Notes: generated by a model not told the origin, from the sequence alone. Shown: positions 51,001 to 60,081, counted from the first letter of the stretch. The stretch: DNA of 64,000 nt from Fontisphaera persica (GCF_024832785.1 NZ_CP116615.1:1178001-1242000); one strand, 5' to 3'. Numbers and translations: made by a program.

Positions 51001-51623
51001 AGGTGCGTTCGGCGGTGAACGATCCGGTGATGAGCGGGTTGTTTGAGGTGATGGCGAGCGGGGTGGAGGTGCGTGGGTTCAAGTTTGAGGGGGACAATCC
51101 GTTGTTGAGTGGTGGGGAGTTGGTGGGGAGTGCGGATGCGAACGTGGCGGCTGGGGTGTACAACAGTGTGAATGTGGATCATGTGGTGGTGCGGGACAAT
51201 GTGTTTCGGAATTTGGCGATGGCGGGGGTGTATTGGTACATTGATGACGGGTCGAATCGTTCGTGGAACTATGTGGATCGGAACAAGTTTGAGCAGATGC
51301 GGGAGGGGGTGCAGGTGTATGGGATGCATGTGGGGGTGCGGAGCAATGTGATGGAGAATGTGGGGATGGGGGTGAGCGTGCATGGGGTGGCGGTGGGGTC
51401 GGATATGGGCTTTGTGTCGGAGGTGTCGAGCAATGTGGTGGCGTTGGGGGCGGAGGATGTGTGGTATGTGGGGAACACGCGGACGGTGGGTTTATGGGTG
51501 AACTATCGGCGTGGGGGGGCGCCGGAGCTGGTGGTGAGCAACAATGTGGTGCGGATGCCGGTGGGGGCGGTGGGGTGTTGCAGGGGTTGCAGGTGCAGAC
51601 GGTGCTGGAGGGGCGGGTGGTGA
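48087..51623 (+). CDS. Giant secreted beta-helix / adhesin-like protein, N-terminal part (frame broken at 51572-51575)
   Basis: From ATG 48087 with a clear signal peptide (LLSLSAIIALALSMAFPAWA). Each repeat unit of about 620-680 residues has an autotransporter-type strand region (NPGTSPGTINVVGDATW; PGVSPGVIVVAGDAEW), a short beta domain, then a right-handed parallel beta-helix starting GGDYATIQAAVNDA or GGDYLTIQAAVDAA and continuing through many V-x-x-N-V steps. Unit 1 (to about 49990) has ordinary codon use; unit 2 is extremely G-rich. The true frame is lost at 51572-51575, where unit 2 has GGGG and unit 3 has GGGGG; the remaining residues to 51623 (CCRGCRCRRCW) are out of frame. Extracellular attachment or matrix role is inferred. 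Confidence 0.75.
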   Translation: MKRNLLSLSAIIALALSMAFPAWAVVPTPGETTVDNTTLVIAGNSHASQDVTVINNGLLKGNGTVGNLSVSATGRVNPGTSPGTINVVGDATWGPAGIYEWEINDATGTVGTDPGWDLLQVGNNLNITATPANRFTVKIITLNGGVAGPMANFNKLQPYVWKIASAANVSGFALNRFILDTSGVVNDFSGGEFALVQSGHDILVCYFPQPVITVGPGGDYATIQAAVNDASPNSVILVYADTYLENVAINKPLSLLGPNFGKAGNDPSRGPEAVIRTVLNDPEDAVLFAILASNVVVSGFYFDGDNPMLTGGYTVGTADVNAAVGIQNSTSILNPFTQVEHITIENNVFKNFSYGGIYLEVNYLSNRSWNYIRNNYFEQQWEGLQLYALHAVIDSNVMTNVGRGLSVHAVAAAASSGFNPAINNNIITLGGTDVWNPAATRNAGIWINFFRGSAPVYGLTNNLISAPVAVANPLFGFLVQTVFEGRTVTLANNQVDGLGNIAVGMHFLNCATDTTITVKDGELKNLQTAGIRGVTFDPGSLTTTTTNPVQVTVSGTLIRNVSTGTGVLFSNPTLDTSKTASVTLQNNVVITNAAVGMALHGQGATLSLPGALPARLDNTAIYIELQSNGSTVPVGTIDATQVTFDGVLGSGVSEAQGFAVEDKVVHKLDDSARGLVVWRTGHYYVTPASGSIVRAVGPAVGGDVVHVAGGTYGEAVYLNEALALVGPGVVSGATVTYDGVSVVLSNNFFGGSTLVVTNGAVVSGVGTVGGLAVRRGGEVRPGVSPGVIVVAGDAEWGADGVFEWEIADATGVEGVDWDLLQVGNNLSVTATVADPLVLKVVGTPVNFNPAVAYTWRVAQVGGGLVGFGGGKVALDMSGFGHAYSGTFVVVSVGNDVVVKYLPTTGVITVDAGGGGDYLTIQAAVDAASAGNTIIVYPGVYVENVTNINKANLKLLGPNDGVAGYGVRGPEAEVRSAVNDPVMSGLFEVMASGVEVRGFKFEGDNPLLSGGELVGSADANVAAGVYNSVNVDHVVVRDNVFRNLAMAGVYWYIDDGSNRSWNYVDRNKFEQMREGVQVYGMHVGVRSNVMENVGMGVSVHGVAVGSDMGFVSEVSSNVVALGAEDVWYVGNTRTVGLWVNYRRGGAPELVVSNNVVRMPVGAVGCCRGCRCRRCWRGGW

Positions 51624-51949
51624 CGATGGTGAGCAACGTGGTGGAGGGGATGGGCCATGGGGATGTGGGTTTGTATGGGTTGAATGTGGCGTGGGGGACG
51701 GCGGTGGTGGTGCGAGGGGTGAGGTGAGTGGGGTGAGTGGGGCTGGGGTGCGGTTGGCGACGCATGATGGGGTGTGGGGGGATGGGGATGTGCGGGTGGT
51801 GGTGGAGGGTTTGGCGGTGCGGGATGTGGTGGGGGGTCGTGGGGTGGAGGTGTTGTCGTCGAATGTGGATCCGACGAAGTCGGCGGAGGTGGTGTTGCAG
51901 GGGGGAGTGGTGGTGAGCAATGCGGCGGTGGGGGTTTATGTGAGCGGGG
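49991..51949 (+). repeat. Large direct repeat, copy 1 (about 1.96 kb)
   Basis: It starts at CACCATCGATGCGACGCAGGTG and is near-identical to 52050-54012 (offset 2059, growing to 2063 through poly-G length differences). I noted only a handful of substitutions, e.g. TTGGCG/GTGGCG at 51214/53273 and GTTTGAG/GTATGAG near 50491. It is coding, with almost exclusive G at third codon positions. Confidence 0.9.
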
Positions 51950-53598
51950 TCGGCGCCCGCGTGAACTTTACAGGGGCAAGCCCATTGGCCTTGCAGAACA
52001 CTGGAAGCTACATCGAGTTGCAAAGCAATGGATTTACGGTGCCGACTAACACCATCGATGCGACGCAGGTGCTATTTGACGGGGTATTGGGGAGTGGGGT
52101 GAGTGAGGCGCAGGGTTTTGTGGTGGAGGACAAGGTGGTGCACAAGTTGGACGACAGTGCGCGGGGTTTGGTGGTGTGGCGGACGGGGCATTATTATGTG
52201 ACGCCGGCCAGTGGGAGCATTGTGCGGGCGGTGGGTCCGGCGGTGGGAGGGGATGTGGTGCATGTGGCTGGGGGGACGTATGGGGAGGCGGTGTACCTGA
52301 ATGAGGCGTTGGCGTTGGTGGGGCCTGGGGTGGTGAGTGGGGCGACGGTGACGTATGATGGGGTGTCGGTGGTGTTGAGCAATAATTTCTTTGGGGGGAG
52401 CACGTTGGTGGTGACCAATGGGGCGGTGGTGAGCGGGGTGGGGACGGTGGGGGGCTTGGCGGTGCGGCGTGGGGGCGAGGTGCGGCCCGGGGTGAGTCCT
52501 GGGGTGATAGTGGTGGCTGGGGATGCGGAGTGGGGAGCTGATGGGGTGTATGAGTGGGAGATTGCCGATGCGACGGGGGTGGAGGGGGTGGATTGGGATT
52601 TGTTGCAGGTGGGGAACAATTTGAGTGTGACGGCGACGGTGGCTGATCCGCTGGTGTTGAAGGTGGTGGGGACGCCGGTGAACTTCAATCCGGCTGTGGC
52701 GTACACGTGGCGGGTGGCGCAGGTGGGTGGGGGTTTGGTGGGGTTTGGTGGGGGGAAGGTGGCGTTGGATATGAGTGGTTTTGGGCATGCGTACAGTGGG
52801 ACCTTTGTGGTGGTGTCGGTGGGGAACGATGTGGTGGTGAAGTATTTGCCGACGACGGGGGTGATTACGGTGGATGCGGGGGGTGGTGGGGATTATTTGA
52901 CGATTCAGGCGGCGGTGGATGCGGCGTCGGCGGGGAACACGATTATTGTGTATCCTGGGGTGTATGTGGAGAACGTGACGAACATCAACAAGGCGAATTT
53001 GAAGTTGTTGGGGCCGAATGACGGGGTGGCGGGTTATGGGGTGCGTGGGCCGGAGGCGGAGGTGCGTTCGGCGGTGAACGATCCGGTGATGAGCGGGTTG
53101 TTTGAGGTGATGGCGAGCGGGGTGGAGGTGCGTGGGTTCAAGTTTGAGGGGGACAATCCGTTGTTGAGTGGCGGGGAGTTGGTGGGGAGTGCGGATGCGA
53201 ATGTGGCGGCTGGGGTGTACAACAGTGTGAATGTGGATCATGTGGTGGTGCGGGACAATGTGTTTCGGAATGTGGCGATGGCGGGGGTGTATTGGTACAT
53301 TGATGACGGGTCGAATCGTTCGTGGAACTATGTGGATCGGAACAAGTTTGAGCAGATGCGGGAGGGGGTGCAGGTGTATGGGATGCATGTGGGGGTGCGG
53401 AGCAATGTGATGGAGAATGTGGGGATGGGGGTGAGCGTGCATGGGGTGGCGGTGGGGTCGGATATGGGCTTTGTGTCGGAGGTGTCGAGCAATGTGGTGG
53501 CATTGGGGGCGGAGGATGTGTGGTATGTGGGGAACACGCGGACGGTGGGTTTATGGGTGAACTATCGGCGTGGGGGGGGGCGCCGGAGCTGGTGGTGA
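51544..53598 (+). pseudogene. Giant secreted protein, middle part in shifted frame (end of unit 2 and most of unit 3)
   Basis: This open stretch has no start of its own. From about 51720 it gives the family sequence again (SGVSGAGVRLATHDG, AVRDVVGGRGVEVLSSNVD), passes through a normal-composition linker (GSYIELQSNGFTVPTNTIDA at 52003-52062), and continues through unit 3 to YRRGGG at 53580, where two surplus G residues destroy the frame. Residues from 51544 to 51718 are out of frame. It joins the preceding part through two missing G residues (51572-51575 and 51716-51719). Either the gene is inactive or phase-variable, or the poly-G lengths are sequencing errors. Confidence 0.7.
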
Positions 53599-54012
53599 GC
53601 AACAATGTGGTGCGGATGCCGGTGGGGGCGGTGGGGGTGTTGCAGGGGTTGCAGGTGCAGACGGTGCTGGAGGGGCGGGTGGTGACGATGGTGAGCAACG
53701 TGGTGGAGGGGATGGGCCATGGGGATGTGGGTTTGTATGGGTTGAATGTGGCGTGGGGGACGGCGGTGGTGGTGCGAGGGGGTGAGGTGAGTGGGGTGAG
53801 TGGGGCTGGGGTGCGGTTGGCGACGCATGATGGGTTGTGGGGGGATGGGGATGTGCGGGTGGTGGTGGAGGGTTTGGCGGTGCGGGATGTGGTGGGGGGC
53901 CGTGGGGTGGAGGTGTTGTCGTCGAATGTGGATCCGACGAAGTCGGCGGAGGTGGTGTTGCAGGGGGGAGTGGTGGTGAGCAATGCGGCGGTGGGGGTTT
54001 ATGTGAGCGGGG
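52050..54012 (+). repeat. Large direct repeat, copy 2 (about 1.96 kb)
   Basis: Partner of 49991-51949. Differences in G-run length are 9 versus 7 (53572-53580 vs 51513-51519), 5 versus 4 (53633-53637 vs 51572-51575), and 5 versus 4 (53778-53782 vs 51716-51719). The roughly 100-bp spacer (51950-52049) has ordinary base composition. Confidence 0.9.
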
Positions 54013-57000
54013 CCGGGGCGGAGGTGGATTTTGCGGGGTTGAGTGCGGCGCATTTGCAGGATGTGGGCAGTTACATTGAACTGGCCAGCAACGGATTTAC
54101 CGTGCCAACCAATGATGTCTTGGCGGTGGAGGTGCTGTTTGATGGGGTCAAAGGGGATGCCATGACAGCTACCCAACTGTTCGCCACGGAAGATAAAATC
54201 CTTCACAAGGTGGATGATGTGAATCGTGGGCTGGTGGTATGGAAGGATTTGCACACCTTTGTGACGCCGGCCGTGGGTGACATTCAAAACGGCGTGGACG
54301 CCGCGCCTTCGGAGCAGAACCTCAATATCGCGGGAGGCACTTATAGCGGGAATGTCAGCATCACGGACATACTGAACGTTTCCATTGCTACCACCGGTGC
54401 CACGGCTCAAGTGGTCCAGAATGGCGATTTTGAACTTAACTCGTTTGCCTCATGGGTCATTGAAATTAATGGAACCACGCCAGGCACAGACTTTGATCAA
54501 CTGGTGGTAAACGGCGCTGTAGATTTGAACAGTGCCGATTTAGATGCCACTGTGACGGTGTCCATTCCGCCGGCTACGGAGCTGATTATCATAGATAATG
54601 ATGGTGTGGACGCCGTAACGGGAACTTTCGCTGGTCTGCCGAACAACGCCCTCATAACGATTGATGGTCAGGATTTCATCGTGCGTTACAATGCGGGTGA
54701 TGGCAATGATGTGGCGTTGCGGCGGGCGGTTCCCAATGTGGCTCCCACTTTAACCAATAAAGTTGTCGTCCTGAATCCGCAGCCGGAGGACAGCCCGCTG
54801 CCTGTGGGCGCAGTGGGCACACCGATAACCACGCTGGTGAGCCTTGTGGGTTCTGGCGGGATTGAGAACGTCATTGACCCTGATGTGGGGGCGGTCACTG
54901 GCATTGCGGTCATAGGCGCGGACACCACTTATGGCTCTTGGTATTACACCATTGATGGTGGTGCCACGTGGAGTCCTTTGGGGGCGGTAAGCGGTACGTC
55001 AGCCCGGTTGCTGGCTGCCAATGCTTCCACGCGCGTTTACTTTGTTGGCAATCCGGATTGGAATGGAACATTGCCAACAGCGCTAACCTTCCGTGCGTGG
55101 GATCAGACCTCTGGTGTCAACGGTCAGGGAGGGGTGGATACCTCATACAACGGTCTGGACTCGGCTTTCTCCACGGATACGGATACCGCGGCTTTGACGG
55201 TGTGGGAAGTCAACGATGCGCCAGTGCCGGCAACCGATACTGCCGGGCCGGTTTTGGAAGACACGCCTTTGATATTCCCGGCCGGGCCCTTGACCGGCAA
55301 TGACGCGGCCGGCCCACCGACGGCCTTGGCTCATGATGAGTCAGGCCAGACCTTGACGGTAGTGGGGGTATTGCCCACCACCTTATACGGCGGCACAGCG
55401 TCCTACTTCAGCGGCAACATCACTTACACGCCGCCGCCAAACTTCAACGGTAATGACATTCTTTACTATCAGGTGCAGGACAATGGCACCAGCAATGGCT
55501 CGCCGGATCCGCAGACGGCGGTTGGGATGGTGACCATCACGGTGACCCCTGACCCGGTGGATGACTTGCGTCCTTACTTCTTCTACGCGGCGACCAACTT
55601 CCCGGCGGGCCTTGGGCCTCACAGCATTGCGGTGGCCGACTATGACGGGGACTTTATCCTGGATTTGGCCGTGGCCAATTACAAGAGCAACACCGTCTCC
55701 ATTCTTCAGGGCAATGGGGCAGGACATTTTACCCTGTTGAGTGTGGCGAATGTCGGAACGAATCCTGCCGCGGTGGTGACGGCTGATTTCAATAATGATA
55801 CGCTGCCCGACTTGGCAGTGGCCAATGACACCTCCAATAGTGTGACCATCTTGAGAAACCTCGGTGGGGCCAATTTCACGGCGACACATTATGCGGTTGG
55901 CTCCAACGCCTTCCATTTGGCGGCGGGGTTGTTCAACGGCGATGTATCACCGGACTTGGCGGTGGTGAGCTACTTGGAAAACAAAGTGCAAATTTTGACA
56001 AACTATGGAGACGGCACATTTGCTGCGCCGGTGGATTATGCCGTGCAGAGCGGGCCGGTGTTCGTGGCGGCCGGCCTGCTGAATGGGGACACTTATGTGG
56101 ATTTGGCAGTGGTGAATTATCTAAGCAATTCGGTAAGCATATTGACCGGCAACGGCATGGGGGCATTTACGTTGGCCACGAACATAACTGTAGGGGCCAA
56201 TCCAACCGCCCTGGCTTTGGCGGACATTGATAATGATGGTGACCTGGACTTGGTGGTTGCGAACGAGGGCGATGATACGATTCGCACGCTCTTTAATAAC
56301 GGCACAGGCAATTTCCTGACGGGCGCTAACTACCTGGTGGGTGACCAACCGGCTGCCGTGCTGGTTGAGGATTTGAATACGGACGGCAAACGTGATGTGG
56401 TGGTGGCCAATGCTGGCAGTGACTCTGTATGGGTGTTGGTGGGCAACGGATTGGGCGCTTTTACCAATTACTACGTAGAGGCCGCCACAGCCTTTGGAGT
56501 TGGTGACGAGCCCGTGGCATTGGCGCTGGGACTGTTCAATAATGACATTGATGTGGACATCGCAGTAGCCAACTTCAGCAGTGATAATGTCAGCATACTC
56601 CTCAACTCCACCCGGTTGAAGGGCTTTAACCAGTCGGTGGTGGTGCCAGAGGATCATCCGGGATTCCCCATTACATTAACTGGCTGGGGCAATCCCATTT
56701 CCTTTGTCATCGTGGTTCCACCTTCCAACGGCACCGTTGGCGGCGGGCCGCTGCCCAACCTGACTTATACGCCATTCCCGGCGTATAGTGGGCCGGATCA
56801 AATTGGGTTTGTGGTGACCGATGGTTATGGGCACACCTCCACGGTGGCCTACGTCAACATCACGGTGTCAGATGTGAATGACCCGCCGACGTTTGACATC
56901 ACCACCAACCTGATTGTGGTGGCGGAGGATTCGCCGCTGCTGACGTTCTATGGGTTTGCATACAATATCTCCGTGGGGCCGCCCAATGAAGCAGGGCAGA

Positions 57001-57860
57001 TTTATCGCTTCATCACCAGCAACAATAATAACGGTCTGTTCATCAGTCAGCCCACCGTTCGTTCCAGCGGCAATTTAGACTTCCGTCCGGCGCCCAATGC
57101 GCACGGCACAGCCTTGGTCACGGTTTGGATGCAGGATAATGGAGGCACCAACAATGGCGGCTGGGACATTTCAGCCCCCAAACTCTTCACGATCCAGGTG
57201 ACCAATGTGAACGATGCGCCGGTGGTATTCCCGGCGTCGGTGGTCAGCCAACGCGTGCCGGAGGATACCATTGCGGTCTTCACGCTGGGGCTGTTTGATT
57301 TGGAATCCCCGGCGAATACCTTGACGTTGACTGTTACTTCCACCAATCATGCGCTGTTGCCGCCGGTGCCGCCGCATGTGACCTACACCTTTGACCATAC
57401 GGGCACCAACATGCTCATTTCCTGCCTGCCGGTCACCAATATTCACGGCAAGACGGTCTTGACGCTCACCGTTACTGATGGAACCAACTCGACCTCGCGG
57501 ACCACCACCTTGCAGGTGGATCCGGTAAACGATCCTCCGAGCTTCAGCATCATCAGCAACGTGATCAACTGGACGGGCACGGCGGGGACGTTCACGAGCA
57601 CCAACTTTATTACCTCCTGGAGCGTGGGGCCGCCGAATGAAAGCACGCAGACGCCGTACTGGTGGATTGTGAATACGAACACGGCCCTGTTCACTTCCCA
57701 GCCGTTCATCAACAACACCACCAAGGCCTTCAGCTTTAAGCCCAAGACTGGCGTAACTGGCAGCGTGACGCTTGACCTTTACATGAGGGATAACGGCGGT
57801 GGCGCCGTGACCAATTACCAGTATGGCCCGCTGCAATTGATTATCAACATCACGCCATAA
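53520..57860 (+). CDS. Giant secreted protein, C-terminal part: beta-helix end, FG-GAP/VCBS repeats, cadherin/Ig-like domains
   Basis: The genuine frame is from about 53581 (APELVVSNNVV) on. It finishes unit 3, then at about 54010 returns to normal codon usage. It adds an autotransporter-like domain (GTTPGTDFDQLVVNGAVDLN) and a cadherin-like segment (ITYTPPPNFNGNDILYYQVQ). About eight FG-GAP/VCBS repeats follow (SIAVADYDGDFILDLAVANY, TALALADIDNDGDLDLVVAN) with Ca2+-binding DxDxDxxxD loops. Several Ig/cadherin-type modules close the protein (VVVPEDHPGFPITLTGWG, VVAEDSPLL, RVPEDTIAVF). The C-terminus ends LQLIINITP with no PEP-CTERM or LPXTG anchor. The stop is at 57860. Likely surface adhesion or matrix protein. 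Confidence 0.8.
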   Translation: MVCGEHADGGFMGELSAWGGAPELVVSNNVVRMPVGAVGVLQGLQVQTVLEGRVVTMVSNVVEGMGHGDVGLYGLNVAWGTAVVVRGGEVSGVSGAGVRLATHDGLWGDGDVRVVVEGLAVRDVVGGRGVEVLSSNVDPTKSAEVVLQGGVVVSNAAVGVYVSGAGAEVDFAGLSAAHLQDVGSYIELASNGFTVPTNDVLAVEVLFDGVKGDAMTATQLFATEDKILHKVDDVNRGLVVWKDLHTFVTPAVGDIQNGVDAAPSEQNLNIAGGTYSGNVSITDILNVSIATTGATAQVVQNGDFELNSFASWVIEINGTTPGTDFDQLVVNGAVDLNSADLDATVTVSIPPATELIIIDNDGVDAVTGTFAGLPNNALITIDGQDFIVRYNAGDGNDVALRRAVPNVAPTLTNKVVVLNPQPEDSPLPVGAVGTPITTLVSLVGSGGIENVIDPDVGAVTGIAVIGADTTYGSWYYTIDGGATWSPLGAVSGTSARLLAANASTRVYFVGNPDWNGTLPTALTFRAWDQTSGVNGQGGVDTSYNGLDSAFSTDTDTAALTVWEVNDAPVPATDTAGPVLEDTPLIFPAGPLTGNDAAGPPTALAHDESGQTLTVVGVLPTTLYGGTASYFSGNITYTPPPNFNGNDILYYQVQDNGTSNGSPDPQTAVGMVTITVTPDPVDDLRPYFFYAATNFPAGLGPHSIAVADYDGDFILDLAVANYKSNTVSILQGNGAGHFTLLSVANVGTNPAAVVTADFNNDTLPDLAVANDTSNSVTILRNLGGANFTATHYAVGSNAFHLAAGLFNGDVSPDLAVVSYLENKVQILTNYGDGTFAAPVDYAVQSGPVFVAAGLLNGDTYVDLAVVNYLSNSVSILTGNGMGAFTLATNITVGANPTALALADIDNDGDLDLVVANEGDDTIRTLFNNGTGNFLTGANYLVGDQPAAVLVEDLNTDGKRDVVVANAGSDSVWVLVGNGLGAFTNYYVEAATAFGVGDEPVALALGLFNNDIDVDIAVANFSSDNVSILLNSTRLKGFNQSVVVPEDHPGFPITLTGWGNPISFVIVVPPSNGTVGGGPLPNLTYTPFPAYSGPDQIGFVVTDGYGHTSTVAYVNITVSDVNDPPTFDITTNLIVVAEDSPLLTFYGFAYNISVGPPNEAGQIYRFITSNNNNGLFISQPTVRSSGNLDFRPAPNAHGTALVTVWMQDNGGTNNGGWDISAPKLFTIQVTNVNDAPVVFPASVVSQRVPEDTIAVFTLGLFDLESPANTLTLTVTSTNHALLPPVPPHVTYTFDHTGTNMLISCLPVTNIHGKTVLTLTVTDGTNSTSRTTTLQVDPVNDPPSFSIISNVINWTGTAGTFTSTNFITSWSVGPPNESTQTPYWWIVNTNTALFTSQPFINNTTKAFSFKPKTGVTGSVTLDLYMRDNGGGAVTNYQYGPLQLIINITP

Positions 57861-57884
57861 AAGGCGCCCGCAGTTTTTCAGCAG

Positions 57885-57917
57885 CGCCACGGGTGAGGTT
57901 TCGCCCGTGGCGTTTTT
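57885..57917 (+). terminator. Rho-independent terminator after the giant secreted protein gene
   Basis: CGCCACGGG (57885-57893), 10-nt loop, CCCGTGGCG (57904-57912), then TTTTT. The T-run overlaps the stop codon of the convergent apbE gene at 57916. Confidence 0.88.
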
Positions 57918-58974
57918 ATTGGATGACAAACCGGGAAAATTTGCGGGAAACAATGCGCTCGACGCCATCCCCGCTCTTGCGTTGAAACAAAAGCCCGGCG
58001 CCAAGACGTTCCGCCAATTCCAATCCACGACGCGGCCCTAAAACACTAATGGCGGTGGCGAGGGCATCGGCGGTGATGCCCTTCCGGGCAATGACCGTCA
58101 CCTGGCTTTGGTCGGTCAGACCAAGGCCGGTAAAAGGGTTGACGATATGGGAATAGCGGCGGCCTTCCAGCACGACAGCTTGAAAAGCATCGCCGGAAGT
58201 GGCCACCGATTGGCGCTGGAGCAGCAAGCGCGTGGGGCGCTCGTCCGCCGGGGCATCAGGGTGGCGCCCAATTTCCACCCGCCACCCCTTTTGCTCTGGT
58301 GGAGCATCTGCTGTGGAGGTGTCGCCGCTGGCGGCCACCAAGGCACGGTTGATGCCGTAACGGTGAAAAACCTTGAGGGCTTCATCGGCGGCATAGCCCT
58401 TGGCCAGACCACCAAGGTCGAGTTTCATCCTGGGAACCATGAGAGTTGCGGAGCGATTATTGGGGTTCAGCAACAATTTCGCATAGCCCACCGCTCTGCG
58501 CGCCTCCGCGAGTTTTTCCGGCTCAGGAAGCCGGTGAATCCGGCGTGCCCGCCGCCACAAGCTGATGTAGGGTCCCGCGGTGATATCAAAAGCGCCCTCG
58601 CTCAGGCGGGACATTCGTTGTGCTTCCCACAAGACAGTCCACAACTCTGGACTGACTTTGACGGCGCGGCCGGTGCCAGCAGTGCGGTTAAGCTGGCTTA
58701 ATTCGCTGTCTTCCTCGTAATCACTTAGCAGCGAGTTGAGGCGGGCGACGCGAGCCATTGCGGCGAGTGCTGCTTCTTCGGCGAGGGTCTGGTCTTTGGC
58801 GTAACAGATCAGGCGGAAAGGGACGCCCATTTGCGGTTTTTCCAATTCATAACGCTGCAACGCCGCGGGCCTGGGGCGGGTGGCGCAGGCTCCGAAGAGC
58901 AGGGGAATCCCAGTAAGAAAGGCGGCACTCTGACCAAGAAAACGGCGGCGTGGCAGTGGGAGCATCGAGTTCAT
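57916..58974 (-). CDS. apbE: FAD:protein FMN transferase (ApbE), lipoprotein
   Basis: A 352-residue periplasmic flavinyltransferase that links FMN to Thr/Ser of target proteins such as RNF/NQR subunits. The N-terminus has a Tat-like RRRFLGQ and a hydrophobic stretch with Cys in FGAC (possible lipobox). ApbE motifs are LLSDYEEDSELSQLNR, GAFDITAGPYISLWRRA, MKLDLGGLAKGYAADEALKV, SGDTSTADAPPEQKGWRVEI, YSHIVNPFTGLGL (usual HIx-P-x-TG) and ADALATAISVLGPRRGLEL. It overlaps the PfkB-kinase stop by ATGA (58971-58974). No flavinylation substrate gene is adjacent. Confidence 0.93.
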   Translation of the reverse strand: MNSMLPLPRRRFLGQSAAFLTGIPLLFGACATRPRPAALQRYELEKPQMGVPFRLICYAKDQTLAEEAALAAMARVARLNSLLSDYEEDSELSQLNRTAGTGRAVKVSPELWTVLWEAQRMSRLSEGAFDITAGPYISLWRRARRIHRLPEPEKLAEARRAVGYAKLLLNPNNRSATLMVPRMKLDLGGLAKGYAADEALKVFHRYGINRALVAASGDTSTADAPPEQKGWRVEIGRHPDAPADERPTRLLLQRQSVATSGDAFQAVVLEGRRYSHIVNPFTGLGLTDQSQVTVIARKGITADALATAISVLGPRRGLELAERLGAGLLFQRKSGDGVERIVSRKFSRFVIQ

Positions 58975-59990
58975 GCAACTTCCAACAAAGGCTGAATTTC
59001 CTGAGGGGTGGCCGTGCCCGTGACGCCCAATTTATGGATGACCACAGAGGCCGCCGCAGCCGCAATTTCCATCGCTTCGGCCAGAGTGGCGCCGGCAGCC
59101 AGGGCGCATAACAGATTGGCGGTGACGGCATCGCCAGCACCCACAATGTCAATGGGGCCGCGTACCGGCAGGGCCGGTTGATGATGAAAACTGCCCTCCG
59201 GCGACGCACCCAACATGCCTTGTTCGGCCAGAGTTACAAAGACCGGACGACCGGTTTCCCGGGCAAAAGCTGCCGCCATTGGCAGGCAATCAGTCAGGTC
59301 GGTATTTTCGGGCGCCCCGATTAGTGCCAGAAATTCCCGCCGATTCATTTTGAAGATGACGGGGGGATAGCCACGCAGCCCCCGGCGGCTGTCTGCAATG
59401 ATGGGCAAGGCTGGTCTTGCTCGCTGCAATTCTGCCACGGCTCGCAGCACCTCCGGGGTAACCACGCCGGTATCGGCCATGTCCGTTTGTTCCAAGACCA
59501 CGAGCCCATCTACACTCTGACCCACGTGCAGGACGGCATCGGCTAGTTTTTTTCTCAGCTCGAAAGGAGTGGCCGACCAGTTCTTACTGTCCAGCCGGTT
59601 CAATTCCCGGGGAGGTTGTCCTGGTTCGACGACCAGTGGCTTGCAATAAGTAAAGGTGCGGCGGCTGGCGGTTTCGATGAGAAAATCCAATTGAACTCCA
59701 ACCCGCCGGGCCAGTGCACGGCGTAATTCAAATCCCTCGCCGTCCACTCCATAAAAACCAATGGGATAAACCGTGGCCCCCAGGGCGCAGAGATTATTTA
59801 GAATAGTCCCCGCTCCGCCAGGTTCGGCGCGTACATTGACGACATTGTGAACGGGCAGACCCGTTTCCAGCGAAAACTCCTGGAGACGTGGGTCAATTTC
59901 GAGGTAGCGGTCCAGACAAAAATCTCCCACCACGGCGAAGCGGAGCTGCCGGTAGCGGACGGCCAGGGATTGAAAACGATCAATATTCAC
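58971..59990 (-). CDS. PfkB-family carbohydrate kinase (heptose-kinase-like)
   Basis: A 339-residue ribokinase-fold sugar kinase. RFAVVGDFCLDRYLEIDPRL and the Gly-rich PGGAGTILNNLCALGATVYP are the N-terminal signature; PIDIVGAGDAVTANLLCALA is the C-terminal PfkB signature with the catalytic Asp. The N-terminus is closest to RfaE/HldE-type D-glycero-D-manno-heptose-7-phosphate kinases, but no ADP-transferase domain is fused. The substrate is therefore unproven. It overlaps apbE by ATGA and lies 91 nt from the DHS-like gene upstream; together with the HAD gene it may handle a sugar phosphate. Confidence 0.88.
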   Translation of the reverse strand: MNIDRFQSLAVRYRQLRFAVVGDFCLDRYLEIDPRLQEFSLETGLPVHNVVNVRAEPGGAGTILNNLCALGATVYPIGFYGVDGEGFELRRALARRVGVQLDFLIETASRRTFTYCKPLVVEPGQPPRELNRLDSKNWSATPFELRKKLADAVLHVGQSVDGLVVLEQTDMADTGVVTPEVLRAVAELQRARPALPIIADSRRGLRGYPPVIFKMNRREFLALIGAPENTDLTDCLPMAAAFARETGRPVFVTLAEQGMLGASPEGSFHHQPALPVRGPIDIVGAGDAVTANLLCALAAGATLAEAMEIAAAAASVVIHKLGVTGTATPQEIQPLLEVA

Positions 59991-60081
59991 AGGTGGTCCA
60001 GCCCCATACTAGGACGGCCACGAGCCCTTGCCAAGCGGGATACAAATGGGGCGGACAAACGAAGTGCCACACGCCCCCGAA

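Noticed and set aside
52072-53442. Long minus-strand frames (up to 456 codons) rich in His and Pro over the G-rich repeats
   Set aside because: They arise because the coding strand nearly lacks the bases needed for antisense stops; they mirror each other in both copies and have no signal or domain features.
50020-54010. Tandem G-rich repeats as a CRISPR array or satellite
   Set aside because: The repeat unit is 1.96 kb, codes for protein and has only two copies; there is no short repeat-spacer structure.
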